Both the position numbers and the translations under genes were made by a program. The notes below the pieces were generated by a model, which was given only the letters and a program-made list of their open reading frames with translations, made no database searches and was not told the DNA's origin. This document shows positions 52,247 through 63,920 of a stretch of DNA of 64,000 nucleotides, in pieces. Each line of letters opens with the position of its first letter. Position 1 is the stretch's first letter. The stretch is from Glandiceps talaboti (taxonomy: Eukaryota > Hemichordata > Enteropneusta > Spengelidae): positions 8,302,494 to 8,366,493 of the forward strand of contig NC_135552.1 of assembly GCF_964340395.1 (NCBI RefSeq), given 5' to 3'.

Positions 52247-52786
52247 GAAGCAGTGGAAAATCAACTTCACACTGAAATACCTTGCAAAATCGATACTACA
52301 AAATACGACCTAGCCATTGTTGTAGTTAGACATACGGACACGTGATGTCGAGCCGCGCTTGCTAATGAATAATAATTGTGTCCTCGTTCAACGCTATTTA
52401 TAAAATTAGTATCTAGTTTTGAACTTTTGAAATAAATTGAAAGTTAGAAAACACAGACATTTAATATGTTACTTATTTTTTAAAGATTTGTATCACTTAA
52501 AATGAAATTTATAGATAATAGTTTGCAATAATACTTGTGAAATAAAATAACATTCTTTATTCTTACCCATTGACGTCATATTGTGTTTGCTAACTCTGCC
52601 AGGATGCAACTTTAAGGGAACACGTTACATTTGAACTCCTAATAAGTCGATTATTAAAATGTTTAGGTTATTAATGTTCTATATCTGTGTTCACACCTAC
52701 CATAACGGGAATCTGAAAAATAATTGTTTACATTGTATTGTGATAGATTGTTAAATAGGGGCAAAGTTTCAACTGAACTCAGCAAT

Positions 52787-52792
52787 GTCTCT

Positions 52793-52836
<44 letters not shown>

Positions 52837-52860
52837 ATGGTTCAAGCCCATCCAGGGACG
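52787..52860 (+). tRNA. tRNA-Asn (anticodon GTT)
   Basis: A 74-base intronless gene. The acceptor stem GTCTCTG pairs with CAGGGAC (one G-U), followed by discriminator G. The D arm contains the A box TGGCGCAATCGGTTAGC. The anticodon arm TTCGGCT-GTT-AACCGAA places GTT. The T arm GATGG-TTCAAGC-CCATC contains the B box. Apart from two compensating stem bases and one loop base it equals the standard animal nuclear tRNA-Asn. It lies 541 bp upstream of the divergent MSL1 start codon. Confidence 0.98.
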
Positions 52861-52867
52861 GTTATCA

Positions 52868-52874
52868 TTTTTTT
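52868..52874 (+). terminator. Pol III terminator of tRNA-Asn
   Basis: Seven consecutive T eight bases after the tRNA 3' end. Confidence 0.85.
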
Positions 52875-54923
52875 CTTTATAAGTGTAATGTTTTTATTTT
52901 ATTATTTTCCTTGTAAATCTTTTTTCTTTTCTTTTTTACCAGTTTATTTTCTATTTATTTCTTCACTATCATCTGCCAAAAAATCGTGTAAATAAATACT
53001 TCCTTTACCAACAAAAAGCTCAGTATAGTATTTAGAAATGTTGCATCTATTTTAAGAAAATATAGGTAGGCCCAAGTATATTGGTAAATGGTGTCAACAA
53101 GGATATACAACACAGTGCAGGCGGGCCCGTGGGAGACAGACAGAATTGTGCCTGTGTCTCAACGAATGCATGACTACCTACATCGTATTAGACTGTAAGA
53201 TACGTCGTGCCGTTCGTTCCGCCCTCACCGGCCTCCTCTCATCCTCTCACGACTATCGCTACACTATTCCACTATCCAAACTGAAACTTTGATTTTTTTT
53301 TTAAATTTTCGCTCCGAATAGTGTAAGTAGTTCTTGTGGGGGAGGGGTTGACCGATGTGTAAGTACGGCGTACCCGAGACCAGACCACATCCGTACATAT
53401 GAGACAAAATTTGTTGTATGGGCATACCGGATGGGGCCTTTATTTCTACCAGCAGCTGGGAAATAACAATAGAAGTCAGTTACTTATGAAAAGACAGTGT
53501 AATAGTGGTCAATATCATCTGTACTGAGGTAGCGCAGTGACAGGTTTAAATCTTGAGCGAAAGCTCGGTTTTGAATCTCTCCCCATATTAAACTGTTGGA
53601 GCGTCATTTTTTCAAACAGACAACCACTATATTTTCACTTGGAAATACCAATAATGTAGACATTGCACATATTAGTCAGTGATCGATATTATCCATATTA
53701 AAGCAGTATGTACAGAACCAGCAGGTTGAAATCGTGATCGTTGTTGAGGGCGCTGATTTGCGAGTGCGGACCCATAAATCAAATTTGATTTCATTTATCA
53801 TGTATACAGTTACACAAATACGTTTACTAACAAGTGATGCATGTAATACTGTTGACGGTGAACGATATTACGAGTAAGTTATTGTACCTTTTTAAAGTAA
53901 CAATACTAAAAAAAAAACGTTCCAGGTGCATTACTAATATCCCAGACAGTACACAAATTTACATTGTGGGTTGCTGTTCGTACAGTACAGTAGATCTGCA
54001 TAGTTACGTAGGCCATACGATTTAACAATTTGGAACTTTATTACTAGTAAGAATTCTCATGTGATTTCCTGTCCATACCATCAGTATTCTGCATTTAATC
54101 GCGTTTTTCTCTCCTTTGCGAAATGAATAAAAATTTGGGTTAATGTGATGTCCGAATTTATTTCGAGATTGTGTATTTTACTAGTATAATACATTTTGCC
54201 CCTAGTCGTGACTGCACAAGCACATAAAAAGGGAATTATGCCATCGTGTATACGCAATGACGATAAATTTGAACCGTGGATTCACCAGTAAACACATGGG
54301 AGTCGATAGCAATATCATTTAATGACGATGGTGATTATCATGGTGAATCCTCATTAAAATGACATTTTAAATTCCTGTCATACCATTGTAAGACACTACA
54401 GATGGCGACTAAACATTGTGAAAAAGCATACTCCTAGCTTCCGATAGCTACTCTGAATTACAGTAAAAGATAAAGCGAAATCTATAGGACAAGTGAGTCG
54501 GCTACCACTCTGACCGTATACTAACAGTAGGTTGATACATGTGGAAAATACGCAAATTAAAAAAAATAAAAAAATAAAAAAAACCATAGGTCATTATATG
54601 AAACCTTTATTCCACATCTACTGTCTATGCTACAACCCATTCAATACCTACTCAGACCCGAAAGACGAAGAACGCTGCATGCTGCGAATCTTAATTTCAG
54701 AATCCTCTCTTCTTTTGTGTATGTTAAATTTGTGTGCGTGCGCGTGCGTGCGCGTGCGCGTTTTGAAAAAGTACTTGAAAAAAGTTATATGCCTCTGGGC
54801 TTGGTTGCTTAAATACGCAGATTGTAAGTTACTAGTCGTAGTATATCCAACCCAACTGTGAAAATAAGCTCCATTGCTTTATTCACCTCAGAGCGGTCTA
54901 TTTCCTTCGTGCATTTGTTTTCG

Positions 54924-54926
<3 letters not shown>

Positions 54927-54959
<33 letters not shown>
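54927..54959. repeat. (GTT)n microsatellite
   Basis: Eleven GTT units. Confidence 0.95.
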
Positions 54960-54961
<2 letters not shown>

Positions 54962-55169
54962 GGGAGTGAGTGGACGCCCTTCCCCAACATCTCGAAACAA
55001 TAACATCGAAATACAATTGAGGCCACATTATATTCTTAATTAGATTAATTTACATGCGAGGACGATATTTATAGAATATACATGAAATTATTAATGATAT
55101 TTCATTATGATATATTTGAGCTTTTTAATGCCATTAATCACACGTCCATATATTATGCTTTGATAGTGT

Positions 55170-55276
<107 letters not shown>

Positions 55277-56189
55277 CATGTACCAGGCCTACCAGGAGTA
55301 CCAATGTAACTCTATTTTGCTCTACGAATATACTACGTATGCATATTACATTAATGTTCACTTCAATAGTGACGTATACAATATACTCTAGATAGCCCAG
55401 AGACTTGGCTATCTGACACAGCACATTTCTGTTCTAGAGAACGACAATATCACGATATGTGTCAGAGACAATTAATTGTCTGTGTATGTGTGAAGAGCCG
55501 ATAAACCGGGCGATAAACAGCCAAGTCTGTCACGTCTCAGTTCTGACTACCTATTACCACTGACAGCATACGTACACCTTGGTTTCTCATAGCGATAAAT
55601 AACAATCACCAAAATTGTACTAAAAGTCACTCTGACGGCCAAGGTGGGAAAGTGGAAAGATCAGCAGTATAATTCGTGATTATATAATCGCAGTATTTAT
55701 TGCAAGTCAGCGCAGTTCATTGGGTTGACGTAATCTCTAATGAACGTCGATCGAGCTCGAGTGATTATTTTGATAACGTCATCGATGTCATGGACACTGT
55801 TGACGTGGCGTTATTTCGACACAATAGAACACAATATTAACACACTCATGCTAACAATATCAATATATGCATATTCTACTAAAGAATCCTCCATGTATTG
55901 TCACAAACAAGTGTCTGTGGTATTATACAGCTATACTCAATATGTGCAATTAGTGACATTTCCATGCAAGAAATAATCACGATGAAAATGCCGCGGCGCG
56001 TAACAGGTATTTGACCTTGACCACATATGTCTGAGGATAGTCTCGGTTACCCAGAATCTCCACCCTAGCAGGCCATGAAGTTAGACGTCATGTGACAGTG
56101 GCGAGACTGGGTAACGAGACTTGTATGTGCGTAGATCTACGCTGACATTCATCGTATCGCCTGTGTAAGGGACCGGTAAGTTTCTTCGG

Positions 56190-57640
56190 CCGGGGGGGGG
56201 GGGGTCGGTGGATTGCGAGGGGGGTCACCCTGTTTTTGAAATTGGCAGTGGGGGGGGTCATGCTGTTTTGAAAATTGTGGATAGGGGGGTCATTGTGTTT
56301 TGGATTGTGATGGAAGAAGAAAATCCTTTTCTACAATGGCATATAGCCTTGTCTGAACTGACTGGTACATGTATAATTATTATTGTCCCTGTTTCTTACA
56401 TAAATTCTTTAATATTACTTCACTTAAGAGTTCAAACATACCTCTACTATATACATATACATGTATCATCTAGCTACCACACTAGCTACAGAACATGTTG
56501 TGTAAATGCTTGGCTGTTTCATAAAGTTAATGCTTCACTTATATTGTACTTGGGGCAAAAGTAAACTTGAAGGTTTCGTAATTGATGGTAATCTTCAGAG
56601 ATAGTTTATAAAAGAAGTTAATCTAAATTGTTCTACTCTTTCGTATGATGAGTAGATGCACTTTCTATTTTGGACACTATATGTTATCGACACTACAAAT
56701 CACCACATCTCATCAGATTCCAGTTTCTATTATACACTAGCTATGGCCACCTAAACTTCTCTAACATACCAGTGAATTTTAATACTATACATGCAATATT
56801 AATGCCACTGTACCAATGTTACGGGACCATTTTTATGTGACATGGGAAACTCATTTAAAACTTACATTAACTTTAGCTTTGAAAACTTTCGAAGCTTTGA
56901 AATATTACCTCAAAGGCTATGAATAACCTAAAAATTGCCTTAATAGAACCAAAAGTCCTCCGGATCTGCTAGGGGAGACCCCCAGGACTCCCTCACCCCC
57001 CAGAGGTCATTCATGCATTCAACCAACAATCAGACGCACCAGCCTTTTTAATGTCATATGGTATTAAGAAGTTTCACCCTATGCTGATTTGAGATGATAT
57101 TGTCTTTTAAGATGTGAAATGTTTGCCAAGATCAAGATAGTCAAAAAATTGCCTTAAACTCCAAATCTCCCTCAACAATGATACTACCATTAGATGTGCT
57201 GACCTTTACTATAATGATGGCATTTAACTTAAGACCCCCTAGGACCCCTATAAGAGGTGTACGTACATATTCTCTTCTCAAGCTATCCCATTATCTTTCA
57301 CGGTCTAGATGCTATTAAACTCCATTTTGAATATATTTACCCTGTGTGGTCAATAATTATGTGATAGTGCTATCCCAGGATCTTGTAAAGTATTTATGAG
57401 ACAGTCAAGCAGTCCACATTGATTCATGATAAAAAAAAAAACCTGTTATGTGAACATGGTATGGGGGGGGGGGGTCATCATGTTATAGAATGAAGTGTTG
57501 GGGGTCAGCCTGTTTTTGGTTTTACAGATAGGGGGTCACACAGTGACTTTTTGTCGACCCGATGGCAAAATGTTTTGAATTTTCGCTCCGAACATATAGT
57601 GCCTGATAAGTGGTAGCGCCATAGTTCTTGAAGTCTACAC
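56190..57640. repeat. Dispersed repeat with G-run/GGGGTCA motifs at both ends
   Basis: The left end (56194-56300) has GGGGGGTCAC.CTGTTTTTG repeated three times. The right end (57460-57545) has GGGGGTCA.CCTGTTTTTGG and GGGGGTCACACAGTGA. The phrase AATTTTCGCTCCGAA near 57580 also occurs near 53310. No coding frame in the interior. Confidence 0.5.
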
Positions 57641-57853
57641 TACATGTAGGCTACACTCCCCAGGGATGGTACCAGTGGCCAGTCCTGTTAGTGTTAGGGG
57701 GTGTGTGGCCTGTGTTGGAAACCCCAGACCCCATTTTAGACCCACTTTGACCAAAAATCAATAACCCATTTTAGAACATTTACATGTTTTTTTAACGGGC
57801 TAAGAACACGCACCCAAAGGGCGACACATATACGTATACTCAAATACAGGGAG

Positions 57854-57886
57854 TAGCCCCCCCCCCCCCACGGGGGGGGGGGGCTA
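57854..57886. repeat. Poly-C/poly-G palindrome
   Basis: TAG plus about 13 C, a two-base A-C centre, about 12 G and CTA: a near-perfect homopolymer hairpin that could be a sequencing, assembly or genuine mutational hotspot. Confidence 0.8.
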
Positions 57887-60489
57887 TATTACACTTAGTA
57901 CGTACCAGCTAACATGCCACTTTGAGCTAGCTGCTGGGGTTGTTTTTTTCACTGTCTTATTGTGAAAAAAAAACATATTGAGGTATGTTTCATCAAAGTT
58001 AAAATCAATCAATCACCGAAGTCAATTATAAAGCGCCAGTATTCAATACTCGGTGAAATTCAGAGGTGTTGTACAACTACGCATGCGTGTTGAAAGCTCT
58101 GCTGAAAAAATACCTAGTAGATTGAAACTTGAATATTGTATTCGCAATGCCCGTGTACCATGAATGACTCCCCTGGTGACGTCAGTACGCAATAGCAATT
58201 TGCAATAGTCAAAAGAATATATAAAACACACATATTTGTATTCTTCAAAGTAAATTTCATGTTTTCAATGGTTAGTTTACATATTTGTATTCTCAAAATC
58301 CTTATTTAATTATTACGAATATCTCACCGTATCTCCTCATAAAAACTATTGTATTATAATATATTATATTACATACACATTAATATCTTTTAAATTTTGT
58401 GTTGATATCCAAGTCCCATGGACTCGATTCGAAGCAAAGGAGGAAATGTTACTATTTCTTTCTTTCTTTCTTTCTTGTCAGTGAATTGCTCTCGTGTGAT
58501 TTTCAGTCCATTTTATTGGGTACGTGCGACGACTGCTAAGGCTAATGTAACATGGTATAATGTACATGACACCGTGTGGTAGCGAGACGCTTCAGATGAA
58601 CAACGTTAGAGGGCGCTCTCCCATAGAAAATAGTCAGCGGTCCCAATACCACTTTTATGTTATAAATTCAACACTGAATTACACATTTTCACACTGACTT
58701 TTTTCATATTAGCAATTACAGATTATGTCATGCTGATAATTATTTTCAGTTTTACCGCTCGTAAGGGATTCTTCAATAATATGGGAGGGGGTTGCATTCT
58801 CACAAGTCAGAGTAAATAATTTCAAACTAGCTGAAGCGTTAAAATATAGTGAAGGGACGTCTCTCAAGTGCTACTGTAAAGTGGTTAGTGTTTTACAATG
58901 GTCGAAGGCATTGGTTATTTCCCCCTAATACCACCACTGTGACAGTGAATGTGTGTGATTCCTGTGTTTGGACCACATTGGCATAGCTGAAGGTCAGAAC
59001 TCCATGACTCGATGGGCTCAGTATCAACAATGTTGGGACTGATGTCAACATCCCCACTCCACCACATTCTCCACCTTATATCTTACCACACTATTCACCC
59101 GTGCACCCTTCACTCCTGTGAGACCCACTTATCTTTACTATTGATTTACTGCATGGTTTGTTAGTAGCAATTTGACTGATATGTTCTCACTACTGTACAA
59201 CGATGACAGTACCAGCAGTGGGATGCCCTAATCACAAAATAATGCAAAGTTAGCTAATACAATGAGTAGAATGTGACCTCACCCTAATTTCATTTTCTAA
59301 AACATGGCCCTCCCAAGAACCCTCAGGAGATGTCGCATAGAGGTGACGTGAGTCAGTGTCTGTCTCTCTGTATACTCTCAGTATATACTCTCAGGTGGCC
59401 AATTGAAGGGGGTCAATCAGAACACCATAAACATAAAGACATTTTCATAAACTTTGGGTTCTGGAGAGTCCTTTCATGATTTCACATCACATAATCTTAG
59501 CTCAGTTATTGTATTGACCTCGAACTGTCTCCTTTTTACAGACTTTACTGTGTTCTTTTCCGATTTCTCTCATTAACAAACTACCACTGTTTGTTGCAAG
59601 GCTTGTACACAATCATTTATCTAGCTCTGTATCTCAGGATATAAATACACTCTCACATATTTATCAAGTGTAATAATCTATAATGTATACCCAAATCATG
59701 TGTGTAGTCAAAATATGGAAAATAGCCTAGCCTACAAAGAAATTTTCGCGACAATGTATCAATAATGGTGACCTATACATTGACCTCTATATAATTAGTG
59801 TACAGTGAGGGCGCGCCACTCAACAAAATCTTGACAATTTTCCCATAGTGATTAAAGGAATGTGTAAACTCGTGGTGGGACAGAAGGAAGTTCAACACAC
59901 ACATGCCATATCCCGGGTATGTAGGGGATCACAAAAGCTGAGTGAAGTCGAGGATGGCAAGCTTACCTGTGCTGAGAATAGGAAGCGTAGCGGGCATTTC
60001 AACAACATTTTTGACAACTAACTTTCATTGGGACTTGACGAATCACAGATATAGAGCTAAATTTCTTGCATAAATCATGAAATTCCTTATGGAAGGCATT
60101 GTCATAATAGTAATTACAATTTTCTTTGACAAAGTAAAGAAACCTGTTTATCAAAATAGTCAAAATTTGAAGAAATGGTAGTTTTAAACATGATACAGTA
60201 TATTATAAACACAGTCATCTTTAAATGGAAGCCCTTGTGTAATACTATAAATCACTACCGGTATACTGGGCAATAGTATGTTGCAACCAATCAAATTATC
60301 TCTGTGAAGTTAATTTTTGATACAAGAAATCTGAATTAGAGAAACACTGATACCACAAGATGAAAGTAATACTTCTAGTAAACTAGCATAACCTATTCAC
60401 AATATAGAGAAATACATGTACATGTCTACATTGAATGTTGGTAGTGTTACATTTACTCGACCGTTACACAAAACTCAAACCCATTTGCT

Positions 60490-63400
60490 TTACTTCATGT
60501 GTATCAACATGTGTCTCTTTAGTTTTGAGTTGGTTTTAAAACCTTTACCACAAGTAGCACATAAACATGGCCTAGCTGTTGAATGCACTACTGTCTTGTG
60601 CATATGCAGAGAACCAGAAGTCTTAAATTGTTTATCACAAACATCACACTGCATGGAATATTCTGCAGCGTGCAATTTACGATGCTGGACCAAGTAGCCT
60701 TTATACCCAAATGATTTCCCACAGATGTCACACAAGAATGGTCTTTCAGTTGTGTGCATATTTCTGTAATGTTGATCATGATTACTTTGAGTTGTGAAGG
60801 CTTTGTCACATTGGGAACACATGATCTGCTTTGCAATATCCTTATTGTGAATTTTCTGATGATGCATGAATGCTTGTCGTGTTTTAAACCTGTTGCCACA
60901 TTCAGAGCAAGTATAGGGCTTCTCAGTTGAATGAGAATGAAGGTGAATTTCTAGAGAGCCCTTACGATTAAATACTTTATCACAAAGGTGGCAAGGGTAA
61001 GGCTTTTCATATTTGTGTCTTTTCATGTGCCCATCAAAACTCTCTTTCCTACCAAACCATTTTGAGCATATTTCACATTTATACTTCTCTTCCTTGTCAT
61101 GAGCTCTGTGGTGTGTTTTTAACATGTCTTTAGAATCAAACGACAACCCACATTCTTTACACTGATAGGTATCATCTTTATCACCTGTACCTGTGGAAGA
61201 CTTTACTTTGTGTTTTTGCTTATGTTTCCATAATGGTCCATGTCCATGAAACTTTGCATCACAGCTGTCACAGCTGAATGGTTTTACCCCCTCATGAATA
61301 TTCATATGTTCACGTAAACCATTATTCGTTGTGAATGTCCGGTTGCACTTCTGGCATGTGAAACTTTTTTCTAATCTGTGACGTCCCATATGTTGTCTGT
61401 ACAGCTCCTTCCTTCCATACCACCTCGTGCATATGTCACAGTTATACTTTTTCTCTGTATCATGACTACTTTCATGAGCCTTCAAAAGCTCCAAATTTTC
61501 AAATCCAGTGGAACACTCTCCACATTCAAGGCCTTTCTGCTTCCTTGTACTGTCATGGTGTGTTTTCTTCTGTTTCCATAACGGTGCATGTCCATGAAAC
61601 TTCGCATCACAGCTGTCACAGCTAAATGGTTTTACCCCCTCATGAATATTCATATGTTCATGTAAACCATTAATCGTTGTGAATGTTCGGTTGCATTTCG
61701 AACATTTGTGACGTTTTAGTAATCTATGATATGTCATGTGTTGTCTATACCGCTCCTTCCTTCCATACCACCTCTTGCATATGTCACAGTTATACTTTTT
61801 CTCTGTGTCATGACTACGTTCATGAGCTTTCAAAAGCTCCAAATTTTCAAGTCTAGCAGAACACTCTCCACATTCAAGGTCTTTCTGCTTCCATGTACTG
61901 TCGTGGTGTGTTTTCTTATGTTTCCATAACGGTGCATGTCCATAAAACTTTGCATCACAGCTGTCACAGCTAAATGGTTTTACCCCCTCATGAATATTCA
62001 TATGTTCACGTAAACCATTATTCCTACTGAATGTTCGGTTGCATTTCGGACATTTAAGACATTTTTCTAATCTATGATATTTCATGTGTTGTCTATACCG
62101 CTCCTTCCTTCCATACCACCTCTTGCATATGTCACAGTTATACTTTTTCTCTGTGTCATGACCTCGTTCGTGAGCTTTCAAAAGCTCCAAATTTTCAAGT
62201 CTAGCAGAACACTCTCCACATTCAAGGTCTTTCTGCTTCCATGTACTGTCGTGGTGTGTTTTCTTATGTTTCCATAACGGTGCATGTCCATAAAACTTCG
62301 CATCACAGCTGTCACAGCTAAATGGTTTTACCCCCTTATGAATATTCATATGCTCACGGAAGGTATCATTCCTTTTGAATGTTCGGTTGCATTTCTGACA
62401 TTTGTGACATTTTTCTAATCTATGACGTTTCATATGTTGTCTAAATGACTCCTTTCTTCCATACCACTTGTTGCATGTTTCACAATGGTAGTTCTTTTGA
62501 GCGTTATGCTCTACATGATGAGCCTTTAAAAGTTCCACAGTTTCAAACTCAATCAAGCACTCCACACATTGTGTACATTTCACTTTTTCTTTGAGGGTTC
62601 CCTTTTCAAAATTCCCCTTTCCTGTATGTTTTTCCTCTTGGTGTCTTTTAAGTTGATATTTCCTTTTGAAAGATTCTTTACAGACTTCGCATTCAAATGT
62701 TTGTCTCTCTTTCATGCCATTAACATAGATCTCAAAATCATTCATCTCATCATTTGGAGATTCACCATCATCACAATACATCTGTGCATTGTAAGACAAC
62801 TCATCAAACTCATGATCATTTTTGACATTAAAATCACCTACATCTGTACTGTCCTCTGTATCTGCTATTTCACTTGACTTTTCCTCTTTCATCTGTTCGT
62901 GCAATAAACAATCGGATCCTGACTGAGCTGAGTCAAATTTCTCATTTTCAAATGTTTCTATGGTTTCATCTTGTGTCACTGTCTTGTCAACACCGATATT
63001 GTTAGGCATTTCACTAGAGGTTTCAGTCAATTGTGCTTTCCAATATATTACATCGCTATGTGAATTTTCATCCTCATTTACGTCTATGTCTTTCTCTGGT
63101 CGAACATTCTCATAGATATTACCATTATGAATGTCATCATCATCATGACCAGCATTATCAGCATCACTATTATGATCATCAACATCACCATCACCATCAG
63201 TATCCATATCATTCTCACCATTACTGTTTACACTCATGGTGACTAAATTGGTTGCATTGACAGATTCAATTAACCCATCATCAAGTTCTCTGATCTCCTC
63301 GATTTCATTATCATGATTCACATGAAAATGTCCCAACTCTGATTTGACTTCCAAACCAAGACATTCCTTTTCTTGCTTCAAATCAGCCATGTCAATATTT

Positions 63401-63879
63401 CTCTCATTCTCACTCTTCAGCCACAAATATGTATACTTTTCCCTGAAAGACTGACAGCCAGTCCTAAGTTGGTGAAAGTCAAACACCTCAGCTGCCTGCT
63501 GCAGATGTTCAATGTTATACATATCAATGAGTATTTTCCCAGTGTACATAAATTCAAGAACAGTTTCTAGAATGTCAGCATTCATATTCTGGAATGATTC
63601 TTGTAATTTACTTGTCTCACTTGGTGACATGCTGTCAAATAGTGAACTACAGCTTGCTACGACAGCATGATGACACAGAAAGGTTTGGTTCTCCACACAT
63701 AGTTCTATATCAGTGAATAGAGACTGTTTTCTGAACTCATTTAGTTTATGCAACACTGATGATGGCAGATTTGGGACAATGTACTCCATGTTTGGTTGTG
63801 AGTTGGTTGCCATGGTTGAAGCGAATGGCAGGTTTTGTGTGGTGTACTCCATGATTGGCTGTTGTGAACTGGTCGCCAT
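60490..63879 (-). CDS. BTB/POZ and multi-C2H2 zinc-finger protein
   Basis: A single-exon coding region of 1129 residues. Residues about 41-150 are a BTB/POZ domain (SLFTDIELCVENQTFLCHHA, FEFMYTGK-type helix), the dimerisation and corepressor-binding module of ZBTB proteins. Residues about 200-390 are an acidic Asp/Glu/Asn-rich linker. From about residue 394 to the end there are some 25 C2H2 fingers. Fingers 2-17 form four tandem 116-residue units (finger types CGEC.., CDIC.RWYGRKE, CNRTF, CDSCDAKF). The last eight are more typical with TGEKP-like links such as TEKPY and TERPF. The finger of the third unit at about 61573 has Gln for the first zinc-binding His (WKQKKTH). Probably a nuclear DNA-binding regulator; DNA target unknown. 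I do not recognise a vertebrate orthologue, so no symbol. Confidence 0.95.
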   Translation of the reverse strand: MATSSQQPIMEYTTQNLPFASTMATNSQPNMEYIVPNLPSSVLHKLNEFRKQSLFTDIELCVENQTFLCHHAVVASCSSLFDSMSPSETSKLQESFQNMNADILETVLEFMYTGKILIDMYNIEHLQQAAEVFDFHQLRTGCQSFREKYTYLWLKSENERNIDMADLKQEKECLGLEVKSELGHFHVNHDNEIEEIRELDDGLIESVNATNLVTMSVNSNGENDMDTDGDGDVDDHNSDADNAGHDDDDIHNGNIYENVRPEKDIDVNEDENSHSDVIYWKAQLTETSSEMPNNIGVDKTVTQDETIETFENEKFDSAQSGSDCLLHEQMKEEKSSEIADTEDSTDVGDFNVKNDHEFDELSYNAQMYCDDGESPNDEMNDFEIYVNGMKERQTFECEVCKESFKRKYQLKRHQEEKHTGKGNFEKGTLKEKVKCTQCVECLIEFETVELLKAHHVEHNAQKNYHCETCNKWYGRKESFRQHMKRHRLEKCHKCQKCNRTFKRNDTFREHMNIHKGVKPFSCDSCDAKFYGHAPLWKHKKTHHDSTWKQKDLECGECSARLENLELLKAHERGHDTEKKYNCDICKRWYGRKERYRQHMKYHRLEKCLKCPKCNRTFSRNNGLREHMNIHEGVKPFSCDSCDAKFYGHAPLWKHKKTHHDSTWKQKDLECGECSARLENLELLKAHERSHDTEKKYNCDICKRWYGRKERYRQHMTYHRLLKRHKCSKCNRTFTTINGLHEHMNIHEGVKPFSCDSCDAKFHGHAPLWKQKKTHHDSTRKQKGLECGECSTGFENLELLKAHESSHDTEKKYNCDICTRWYGRKELYRQHMGRHRLEKSFTCQKCNRTFTTNNGLREHMNIHEGVKPFSCDSCDAKFHGHGPLWKHKQKHKVKSSTGTGDKDDTYQCKECGLSFDSKDMLKTHHRAHDKEEKYKCEICSKWFGRKESFDGHMKRHKYEKPYPCHLCDKVFNRKGSLEIHLHSHSTEKPYTCSECGNRFKTRQAFMHHQKIHNKDIAKQIMCSQCDKAFTTQSNHDQHYRNMHTTERPFLCDICGKSFGYKGYLVQHRKLHAAEYSMQCDVCDKQFKTSGSLHMHKTVVHSTARPCLCATCGKGFKTNSKLKRHMLIHMK
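61240..62600 (-). repeat. 348-bp tandem coding repeat array in the zinc-finger gene
   Basis: Blocks recur at exact 348-bp spacing (for example 61378, 61726 and 62074). The two central units are nearly identical at DNA level, including silent positions; the outer ones are more diverged. Each unit encodes four fingers. Confidence 0.92.
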
Positions 63880-63920
63880 ACATTTCAGTGGATAGATGAG
63901 ATTCTTTAATATTATTGTAC
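63880..63920 (-). other. 5' UTR piece and splice acceptor of the BTB-ZF gene
   Basis: On the minus strand TTTTTTCCAACAG at 63933-63921 is a good acceptor, so the exon probably begins at 63920 and the first exon is non-coding and lies at or beyond the window edge. An ATG four bases upstream of the main start, in another frame (ATGTATGG overlap), could act as a short upstream frame. Confidence 0.6.

Noticed and set aside
52247-52270. N-terminal extension of the MSL1 exon 1 frame
   Set aside because: Begins with GTG, not ATG; the first ATG in frame is at 52246.
53110-53292. GC-richer open stretch with Cys and His residues resembling the end of a LINE reverse transcriptase
   Set aside because: The Cys spacing does not fit a clear CCHC or CCHH pattern in any one frame and no reverse transcriptase motif is present.
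60588-60899. 103-codon minus-strand frame overlapping the end of the zinc-finger gene
   Set aside because: An alternative-frame shadow of the C-terminal C2H2 fingers.
61378-62277. Three 67-codon plus-strand frames of similar sequence
   Set aside because: They are antisense shadows of the 348-bp zinc-finger repeat units, useful only as a marker of the period.
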